In this document: positions 1-5,026 of the stretch, piece after piece
Position numbering within the stretch: the first letter of the stretch is position 1
Layout: each line of letters starts with the position of its first letter
Assembly: GCA_031286555.1 (NCBI GenBank)
Contig: JAITUD010000232.1
Span: forward strand, 1-5,940
DNA length: 5,940 bases
Source of the DNA: Microbacterium sp.
Lineage (GTDB): Bacteria; Actinomycetota; Actinomycetes; Actinomycetales; Microbacteriaceae
Direction of reading: 5' to 3'
Made by a program: the position numbers and the translations under genes
The notes under the pieces: model-generated
What the model was told of the DNA's origin: nothing
Databases searched by the model: none
The model's input: only the letters and a program-made list of their open reading frames with translations

Positions 1-8
1 GCGCCGGG

Positions 9-1277
9 TCAGGCGCTCTTGCGCTTGCGCGAGAGCACGACCGTGGGCGCGGCCCCCTCTTCGACGGCGGCCTTGGTCACGACGACCTTGGTGACGTCCT
101 GTGCCGAGGGGATCTCGAACATGATCGGACCGAGCACGTCCTCGAGGATCGCCCGCAGCCCGCGCGCGCCGGTCTTGCGCAGCACGGCGAGGTCGGCGAT
201 CGAGGCAAGGGCGTCGTCGTCGAACTCGAGCTGCACGCCGTCGAGCTCGAACATGCGCTGGTACTGCTTGACCAGTGCGTTGCGCGGGCCGGTGAGGATG
301 TCGATCAGGGCCTCCTGATCGAGCGGCGACACTGAGGTGACGACCGGCAGACGACCGATGAACTCGGGGATCAGACCGAACTTGTGCAGGTCCTCGGGAA
401 GCACCTCGCTGAACAGGTCGAGGTCCTTGCCCTTGTCATGCAGCGGGGCGCCGAACCCGACGCCGTGCTTGCCGACGCGCGCCGAGATGATGTCCTCCAG
501 CCCGGCGAAGGCACCGGCCACGATGAACAGCACGTTGGTCGTGTCGATCTGCAGGAACTCCTGGTGCGGATGCTTGCGACCGCCCTGCGGCGGCACCGAG
601 GCGACCGTGCCCTCGAGGATCTTCAGCAGCGCCTGCTGCACGCCCTCGCCCGAGACGTCGCGGGTGATGGAGGGGTTCTCCGCCTTGCGGGCGATCTTGT
701 CGATCTCGTCGATGTAGATGATGCCGGTCTCGGCGCGCTTCGTGTCGTAATCGGCGGCCTGCAGCAGCTTCAGCAGGATGTTCTCGACATCCTCGCCGAC
801 GTAGCCCGCCTCGGTGAGCGCCGTGGCGTCGGCGACGGCGAACGGGACGTTCAGTCGCTTGGCCAGCGTCTGCGCGAGGTAGGTCTTGCCACAGCCGGTC
901 GGGCCGAGCATGAGGATGTTGCTCTTGGCGACCTCGACCTCTTCGGCCTTCTGCTCCGCGGGCTGCAGGGTGCTGCGGGCTCGAACGCGCTTGTAGTGGT
1001 TGTAGACGGCGACCGCGAGCGAGCGCTTCGCGGCATCCTGTCCGACCACGTACTCCTCGAGGAAGGAGAAGATCTCGCGCGGCTTGGGAAGGTCGAAGTC
1101 GGCGACCGCTCCCCCGGCGGACTCCGCCATCCGCTCCTCGATGATCTCGTTGCACAGCTCGACGCATTCATCGCAGATGTACACGCCGGGGCCGGCGATC
1201 AGCTGCTGGACCTGCTTCTGACTCTTTCCGCAGAACGAGCACTTGAACAGGTCGGCGCTCTCACCGATACGAGCCAT
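9..1277 (-). CDS. clpX: ATP-dependent Clp protease ATP-binding subunit ClpX
   Basis: This is the AAA+ unfoldase that recognises tagged or native substrates, unfolds them with ATP and feeds them into the ClpP chamber in the cytoplasm. The protein is complete at 422 residues, the usual family length. An N-terminal C4 zinc-binding domain is visible with Cys13, Cys16, Cys35 and Cys38. The AAA+ core has Walker A GPTGCGKT at 125-132, pore loop GYVGED at 158-163, Walker B IIYIDE at 186-191, an RKH loop at 234-236, an arginine-finger segment EFIGR ending at Arg309 and sensor 2 GARGLR at 370-375. The ClpP-docking loop reads VGFGA at 273-277 where E. coli has IGF. The ATG at 1277 follows AGGAGG by 6 nt, which fixes the start. 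No clpP gene lies in the window; the upstream neighbour is an unrelated oxidoreductase separated by a hairpin, so clpX is probably transcribed from its own promoter. Identification is near certain. Confidence 0.98.
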   Translation of the reverse strand: MARIGESADLFKCSFCGKSQKQVQQLIAGPGVYICDECVELCNEIIEERMAESAGGAVADFDLPKPREIFSFLEEYVVGQDAAKRSLAVAVYNHYKRVRARSTLQPAEQKAEEVEVAKSNILMLGPTGCGKTYLAQTLAKRLNVPFAVADATALTEAGYVGEDVENILLKLLQAADYDTKRAETGIIYIDEIDKIARKAENPSITRDVSGEGVQQALLKILEGTVASVPPQGGRKHPHQEFLQIDTTNVLFIVAGAFAGLEDIISARVGKHGVGFGAPLHDKGKDLDLFSEVLPEDLHKFGLIPEFIGRLPVVTSVSPLDQEALIDILTGPRNALVKQYQRMFELDGVQLEFDDDALASIADLAVLRKTGARGLRAILEDVLGPIMFEIPSAQDVTKVVVTKAAVEEGAAPTVVLSRKRKSA

Positions 1278-1283
1278 GCGCTT

Positions 1284-1289
1284 CCTCCT
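1284..1289 (-). promoter_or_regulatory. Ribosome binding site of clpX
   Basis: On the minus strand the sequence AGGAGG lies 6 nt before the ATG at 1277. It is a full match to the anti-Shine-Dalgarno core and predicts efficient translation, as expected for a housekeeping gene. Confidence 0.85.
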
Positions 1290-1330
1290 CGAGGCGTTTC
1301 AGTCGGGGGGCTCCCGAAAGCCACAGCACG

Positions 1331-1336
1331 AGCCTA
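1331..1336 (-). promoter_or_regulatory. Candidate -10 element for clpX
   Basis: On the minus strand the hexamer TAGGCT fits the actinobacterial TANNNT -10 pattern. Transcription would start near base 1324, giving a leader of roughly 47 nt that contains the AGGAGG site. No convincing -35 hexamer stands 16-19 nt upstream, which is common in actinobacteria but leaves this call weak. It lies just downstream of the hairpin at 1346-1383, a sensible order for a new transcript beginning after termination of the previous one. Confidence 0.4.
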
Positions 1337-1345
1337 ACCGCCGCC

Positions 1346-1383
1346 GACGACACCGGGCCGCATTGGAACGACCCGGTGTCGTC
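1346..1383 (-). terminator. Probable hairpin terminator after the GMC oxidoreductase gene
   Basis: Bases 1346-1357 (GACGACACCGGG) and 1372-1383 (CCCGGTGTCGTC) are perfect reverse complements, a 12-bp GC-rich stem around a 14-nt loop; further pairing between 1358-1359 and 1370-1371 is imperfect. It sits about 70 bp beyond the stop codon of the GMC gene and before clpX on the same strand, the expected place for a terminator. No U-tract follows on the minus strand (the next bases are GGCGGCGG), so it would be a U-less hairpin, a form often reported in high-GC actinobacteria. An mRNA-stabilising role is an alternative. Confidence 0.65.
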
Positions 1384-1454
1384 ATCGGATACGACGAGAA
1401 GAGGCGGCCGCGCGGCTGGGGTGCGCGCGACCGCCCCATCTCGGGCTCTCCGGC

Positions 1455-3104
1455 TCAGCCGGCGCGCTCCGTGCGACGCTGCGTGCGCGTCTGCGAGGCG
1501 CCGGCCCGCGCCGCGCGGATGAGGTCAGCCGCCTTCTCGCCGATCACGATCGACGGGGCGTTCGTGTGCCCGCGGATGATCGACGGCATGATCGATGCGT
1601 CCGCGACGCGCAGGCCCTGCACGCCGCGCACGCGCAGCTCCTCGTCGACGACGGAGGCCGCATCCGATCCCATCCGTGCCGTGCCCACCGGGTGGTAGAG
1701 GGTCTGGGAGTGCCGCTCGAGAGCGAGCGCGTCGCGCTCGGTGCGCTCCATCCTCTCGGCACCGGCCGGCTGGATGAAAGCGCCCGTCGTCCTGCTCTTC
1801 AGCGCGGGCGCCGCAAGGATCTCCTCGCACATCGAGAGGCCCGACATGATCGCGGCACGATCCCTGCCCGCGGGGTCGGTGAGGTAGCGCGGGTCGATCA
1901 GCGGCTTCGCGAACGGATCCGCACTGGCCAGAGTGATCTCACCGTGGCTCTCCGGCCGCACCAGGATGACGCCGACCGTCACGGCGTGCCCCTCGGCCGC
2001 GACCAGCCCCTCGCCGATGAACCCGACCGGCGCGAAGATCAGCTCCAGGTCGGGTGCCGCCATCCCCTCCTGCGACGGCACGAAGCCGTAGGCCTCGCCG
2101 ACGTTCGAGGTGAGCATGCCGCGGTGCCGCACCAGGTAGTTCACGAGCTGCCCCGGTTTCTCCGCCGTGTACAGCGTGTCCTCCTTCGCACCTACCGCGA
2201 GACCGGTGAGCAGGTGGTCGCGCAGGTTCTTGCCGACCTCGGGGCTGTGCGCGACGACCGGGATGCCGTGCTTCACGAGCTGTTCGCGGTCGCCGATGCC
2301 GGAGAGCATGAGCAGTTGGGGCGTGTTGATCGCGCCGCCGGAGAGGACGACCTCGCGCGCGGCCTTCGCGCGGATCGTGAGCTCGCCCTGCCGATAGTCC
2401 ACGCCCACTGCGCGCGTGCCCTCGAACACCACCCTCGTGGCGTGCGCGCCGGTCGCGATCACCAGGTTCGGCCGCTTGCGCGCCTCCTTCAGATAGCCGT
2501 TCACGGTGCTGAATCGTGAACCCTTGTGCTGGCTGACCAGAGTGCGGCTCATGCCGCGCTGATCGCGGCCGTTCGCCGGCACCCGCGGGATGCCGGTCTG
2601 CCCTGCCGCCGCGATGAAGGCCTCGGTGTGCGGACGAGGGCTGCGCTGCTCCTCGATGCGTATCGCCCCACCGCGGCCGGTCTCGGTCTCGTTGTCGCGC
2701 GCGATCGCGGAGTCGACGTTCTCGACCCGCTCGAAGTAGCGCCGCAGACCGTTCCACGACCATCCGTCGCCGGCGGCCTCGCCCCATTCGTCGTAGTCCT
2801 CGGGAAAGCCGCGGACCCACATCATCGCGTTCATCGACGACGAGCCGCCGAGCACCTTGCCCCTGGGCCAGAACACTCGCCGCCCGCCCAGGGTCGGCTG
2901 CGGCTCGGTCTCGTAATTCCAGTCGACATCCGACTTGAACAGCTTCGAGAACGCGGCCGGGATGTGCACCTCGGTCTTCTTGTCCTCCGGTCCTGCCTCC
3001 AGCAGCAGCACGCGCGTGTTCGGGTCCTCGCTGAGCCGGGCGGCCACAGCAGCCCCGGCCGAACCCGCGCCGACGACGACGTAGTCGTAGGTGGTCTCGT
3101 TCAT
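1455..3104 (-). CDS. FAD-dependent GMC-family alcohol dehydrogenase/oxidase (choline dehydrogenase-like)
   Basis: A glucose-methanol-choline family flavoenzyme of 549 residues, close to the usual 530-560. It would oxidise an alcohol to an aldehyde, passing electrons from FAD to oxygen or the respiratory chain. The N-terminal Rossmann motif GAGSAG is at 12-17 and the ADP-binding acid LLLEAG at 33-38. GMC signature 1 is seen as GKVLGGSSSMN (82-92) and signature 2 as the segment 255-271 ending LSGIG. The C-terminal catalytic pair is present: His471 in LYHPVGTARMG and Asn515 in GHTNAP. No signal peptide or membrane helix is evident, so it is probably cytoplasmic. The start at 3104 is preferred because GAGGA lies 9 nt upstream; a second in-frame ATG at 3113 directly abuts that site and would add three residues. 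It follows the aldehyde dehydrogenase gene by 35 bp, so co-transcription is likely. Family assignment is firm; the substrate is unknown, and choline, aliphatic alcohols, polyols or polyethers cannot be separated by eye. Confidence 0.93.
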   Translation of the reverse strand: MNETTYDYVVVGAGSAGAAVAARLSEDPNTRVLLLEAGPEDKKTEVHIPAAFSKLFKSDVDWNYETEPQPTLGGRRVFWPRGKVLGGSSSMNAMMWVRGFPEDYDEWGEAAGDGWSWNGLRRYFERVENVDSAIARDNETETGRGGAIRIEEQRSPRPHTEAFIAAAGQTGIPRVPANGRDQRGMSRTLVSQHKGSRFSTVNGYLKEARKRPNLVIATGAHATRVVFEGTRAVGVDYRQGELTIRAKAAREVVLSGGAINTPQLLMLSGIGDREQLVKHGIPVVAHSPEVGKNLRDHLLTGLAVGAKEDTLYTAEKPGQLVNYLVRHRGMLTSNVGEAYGFVPSQEGMAAPDLELIFAPVGFIGEGLVAAEGHAVTVGVILVRPESHGEITLASADPFAKPLIDPRYLTDPAGRDRAAIMSGLSMCEEILAAPALKSRTTGAFIQPAGAERMERTERDALALERHSQTLYHPVGTARMGSDAASVVDEELRVRGVQGLRVADASIMPSIIRGHTNAPSIVIGEKAADLIRAARAGASQTRTQRRTERAG

Positions 3105-3113
3105 GGGTGTCAT

Positions 3114-3118
3114 TCCTC
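3114..3118 (-). promoter_or_regulatory. Ribosome binding site that decides the GMC start
   Basis: GAGGA on the minus strand ends immediately before an ATG at 3113 and 9 nt before a second in-frame ATG at 3104. Zero spacing cannot support initiation, while 9 nt is workable, so translation most likely begins at 3104. The Rossmann strand YDYVVVGAG also begins at the usual distance from that start. Confidence 0.65.
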
Positions 3119-3139
3119 GTGTCAGGTTGTCAGAGAGGG

Positions 3140-4894
3140 TCAGGCGCGGAAGGCCGCGGCGAACACGGCGGGCATGCCGCCCCAGCTCGGGTGGGCGGCG
3201 AAGCCGGCGAGCCGGCGGCCGGTGAGCGCCGCACTGCGGGCCGTCACGAACCACGGCGGCGTCGGGAAAAGCGCGAACTCGCCGTGCATGACGGAACGAG
3301 GGAACGGCCGGAACGGCCCGGTCACCACCGTGCGCTCGGTGCCCTCCAGCAGCAGCGCGTTGTGCACGACGCCACGGCCGGACTGGATGTCGTCCAGCGT
3401 GTGTCCGGGGAAGGCGCCCCAGGTGGCAGCGGCAGTGAGGAAGCCCACGCCGGTCCAGGCGTTGACGGCGACGGTGCCGTAGCGCAGGTCGGCGATCAGG
3501 GCGTCGAAGCGCTCTCCCATCGGATTGCGCGAGCGCGGGTCGATGAGCACGTTCGCCCCGAGGGTGCCGGTGAGTCTCTCATTGGCGTATGCGACGGCAT
3601 CTTCGAGGAACCGCGCGCCGCCGCCGTGCAGCTGCACGACCCCGAGCACCGGCGAGAAGTACTCGGTGTTCTCCAGCGCAGCGGCATCCGCGGCATCCGT
3701 CTCCACCAGCACCCGGCATCCGCCCTCGCCCAGCCGCTCGGCCCCAGGGTACGAGGCGAGCGCGCCGGCGAGCCGTTCGTCACTGCCGGGGTACCACGCA
3801 GGGCGCGCCGGCGCGCGGTCGAACGCGGAGCGCAGCGCGGCGAGGAACTCATTCTTCTGCGCCCAGTCCGCGCTGATGATGACGACCTGCCCGGCGATGC
3901 AGTTGTATCCGCCGTTGTGCAGCCGCATCGTGGCGATGTGAGCGGCCTGGTACTCGAGGTCCTTCTTCGACCACTGCCCGGGGACCACGATCACGGGCGC
4001 AACGCCCCCGAGCTCACTGGTGATCGGCTTGTCCAGTTGCGGCGCGCCTGCGGCCTTGCGCGCGCGGCCTTCCTCGCCCGGTCCGTAGACGATCACGTCA
4101 TGGGTGATGGCGCTGCCGGTGATGTGGATGTGCGCGATGTCGGGATGCGCGGTGAGGTAGGCGCCGGCTGCCGCGCCGCCCTGCACGATCTGCAGCACGC
4201 CCAGGTCGATCATCGGCGCGAAGGCGGTGCGGTAGACCTCCTCCAGCTCACGCATCACGGGGTTGAGCTTGAGCAGCACGACCCGGTTGTTCGCGACGAG
4301 TTCGTAGTGAGCGTCAAGGGGTGCGATCGAGGTGATGTTGCCGGCGCCGAGCACCAGCCCGATGCCGTTCGTGCGCTCAGGACGCTTCGCCGCGAGGCCT
4401 GCGGATGCTCTGACGCGCTCGGCCGTGACACCCGGCTCCATCCAGACCTCCGCATGGAAGCCGTGCATCAGCAGCGCCTCATAGGAGTTGTGCGGCAGCA
4501 CGGGCACCGTGACCCGCCCGCCCGGCGCAGAGCCGAGACGGACGTCTCCGGCGGGACTCTTCCCAGCCGCCAGCGCGTTCAGCGACGCGGCCAGCACACC
4601 GAGCCCGGTGAGCACCGGGTACGGGCCCGAGATCCACTCCTCGCCGACCAGCGGCGAATGGGCGGGCAGGCGCTTGATGCGCGCGGCGGTCGTCGCCCAC
4701 TCCTCGGATGCTGCGGCGACGCCGGCGTGCACCCGCATCAGCAGAGCGGCGCGATCCGCGAGCGGCATGCCGGCCCAGGTCTGCTCGCCGGCTCGAAGTA
4801 TGGCGATCGCCTCGTCGAGGACGGCGCGCTCCCTGCGGTCCAACTGCGCGTGGTTCGCAGCGGCCGATGGGGACTCGGGTGTGACGGTGCTCAT
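3140..4894 (-). CDS. Divergent aldehyde dehydrogenase family protein
   Basis: An NAD(P)-dependent aldehyde dehydrogenase superfamily member expected to oxidise an aldehyde to a carboxylate. The catalytic set can be placed: Asn186 in GAGNITSI, cofactor-binding Lys209 in LLKLNP, the nucleotide-loop motif ITGS at 258-261, general base Glu294 in SELGG, nucleophile Cys332 in GGYNCIAG, and Glu411 in NTEYFSPV. It is unusual in being 584 residues long (typical members have 480-510), in having GAGN where most have PWN, and in having GYNC in place of the common GQxC. About 60 extra residues at the C terminus (521-584) are rich in Pro, Phe and Trp. The ATG at 4894 is supported by AAAGGAG 4 nt upstream. 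It is the first gene of a probable two-gene operon with the GMC oxidoreductase and is divergent from a PucR-like regulator. The sequence does not look like betaine aldehyde dehydrogenase (BetB). A CoA-acylating activity is less likely but cannot be excluded. Superfamily is firm; substrate is unknown. Confidence 0.9.
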   Translation of the reverse strand: MSTVTPESPSAAANHAQLDRRERAVLDEAIAILRAGEQTWAGMPLADRAALLMRVHAGVAAASEEWATTAARIKRLPAHSPLVGEEWISGPYPVLTGLGVLAASLNALAAGKSPAGDVRLGSAPGGRVTVPVLPHNSYEALLMHGFHAEVWMEPGVTAERVRASAGLAAKRPERTNGIGLVLGAGNITSIAPLDAHYELVANNRVVLLKLNPVMRELEEVYRTAFAPMIDLGVLQIVQGGAAAGAYLTAHPDIAHIHITGSAITHDVIVYGPGEEGRARKAAGAPQLDKPITSELGGVAPVIVVPGQWSKKDLEYQAAHIATMRLHNGGYNCIAGQVVIISADWAQKNEFLAALRSAFDRAPARPAWYPGSDERLAGALASYPGAERLGEGGCRVLVETDAADAAALENTEYFSPVLGVVQLHGGGARFLEDAVAYANERLTGTLGANVLIDPRSRNPMGERFDALIADLRYGTVAVNAWTGVGFLTAAATWGAFPGHTLDDIQSGRGVVHNALLLEGTERTVVTGPFRPFPRSVMHGEFALFPTPPWFVTARSAALTGRRLAGFAAHPSWGGMPAVFAAAFRA

Positions 4895-4898
4895 GGAT

Positions 4899-4905
4899 CT
4901 CCTTT
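4899..4905 (-). promoter_or_regulatory. Ribosome binding site of the aldehyde dehydrogenase
   Basis: AAAGGAG on the minus strand lies 4 nt before the ATG at 4894. It is a strong match and supports this start over downstream alternatives. Confidence 0.8.
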
Positions 4906-4917
4906 GATCGTGAATCC

Positions 4918-4946
4918 AGTCTCAGCCGCGCTGAGACCGAGTGCAA
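4918..4946 (-). promoter_or_regulatory. Candidate promoter of the aldehyde dehydrogenase-GMC operon
   Basis: On the minus strand TTGCAC (4946-4941) resembles a -35 hexamer (TTGACA). Exactly 17 nt later stands GAGACT (4923-4918), a poor -10 that keeps only the A at position 2 and the T at position 6. Transcription would begin near 4911-4912, leaving a short leader with the AAAGGAG site. The palindrome at 4919-4937 fills the spacer and overlaps the -10, so a protein bound there would control this promoter directly. The weak -10 would suit an activated promoter. The call rests on two hexamers and their spacing only. Confidence 0.3.
4919..4937. promoter_or_regulatory. Perfect palindrome, candidate operator 1
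   Basis: GTCTCAGC (4919-4926) and GCTGAGAC (4930-4937) are exact reverse complements around the 3-nt centre CGC. The site lies 25 bp upstream of the aldehyde dehydrogenase start and about 90 bp upstream of the divergent regulator. A dimeric regulator could bind it. If transcribed, it could instead form a hairpin in a leader RNA. Confidence 0.5.
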
Positions 4947-4977
4947 TGTGCGCGCGCCCCGACCTGCCACTCGCGCA

Positions 4978-4993
4978 TTGTGCTCCAGCACAA
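4978..4993. promoter_or_regulatory. Perfect palindrome, candidate operator 2
   Basis: TTGTGCT (4978-4984) and AGCACAA (4987-4993) are exact reverse complements around the 2-nt centre CC. It lies 34 bp upstream of the regulator start and 84 bp upstream of the aldehyde dehydrogenase start. That position suits autoregulation of the regulator and activation of the operon from a distance. A related half-site, CATTG, occurs on opposite strands at 4944-4948 and 4976-4980. Confidence 0.5.
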
Positions 4994-5014
4994 GGCGCAG
5001 CGTCGACGACGAGG

Positions 5015-5020
5015 TAGCCT
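5015..5020 (+). promoter_or_regulatory. -10 element of a probable leaderless regulator transcript
   Basis: TAGCCT fits the TANNNT pattern and ends 6 nt before the A of the ATG at 5027, the spacing expected if transcription begins on the start codon itself. The only Shine-Dalgarno-like bases, GAGG at 5011-5014, are 12 nt from the ATG and overlap the promoter region, so a ribosome binding site is effectively missing. Leaderless genes are common in actinobacteria. No clear -35 is seen. Confidence 0.55.
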
Positions 5021-5026
5021 GTCCCC

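Noticed and set aside
1303..1317. Short inverted repeat TCGGG-N5-CCCGA in the clpX leader, considered as a ClgR-type operator or regulatory hairpin
   Set aside because: Only 5 bp per arm in GC-rich DNA, and as I recall the ClgR consensus it does not match. Chance is a sufficient explanation.
384..1337. Long plus-strand open frame of 317 codons opposite clpX
   Set aside because: It is antisense to a certain gene, has no recognisable motif and a low-complexity Arg/Leu/Asp-rich composition, as expected from the complement of GC-rich codons.
1450..1462. CCGGCT-C-AGCCGG palindrome across the GMC stop codon
   Set aside because: The centre is too tight for a good hairpin and the arms are mostly coding bases. 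The 1346-1383 hairpin is a better terminator.
1566..2519. Plus-strand open frame of 317 codons opposite the GMC gene
   Set aside because: It is a shadow of the GMC coding strand in high-GC DNA, with no domain and no ribosome binding site evidence.
3105..3254. N-terminal extension of the GMC frame up to an ATG at 3254
   Set aside because: The extra 50 residues overlap the 3' end of the aldehyde dehydrogenase gene, are Arg/Pro-rich and precede the normal start of the FAD-binding fold. The ribosome binding site supports 3104.
1455..4894. Choline-to-glycine-betaine operon (betA-betB)
   Set aside because: The GMC enzyme is compatible with a BetA-like form, but the aldehyde dehydrogenase lacks BetB-like features around the catalytic Cys and is about 90 residues too long. 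The window has no BetI or choline transporter, so gene symbols betA and betB were not assigned.
3107..5017. Plus-strand open frame of 636 codons opposite the aldehyde dehydrogenase
   Set aside because: It covers the whole antisense of a gene with intact catalytic motifs and has a His/Arg/Gly/Ala-rich composition with no domain. Stops are rare on the complement of GC-rich genes.
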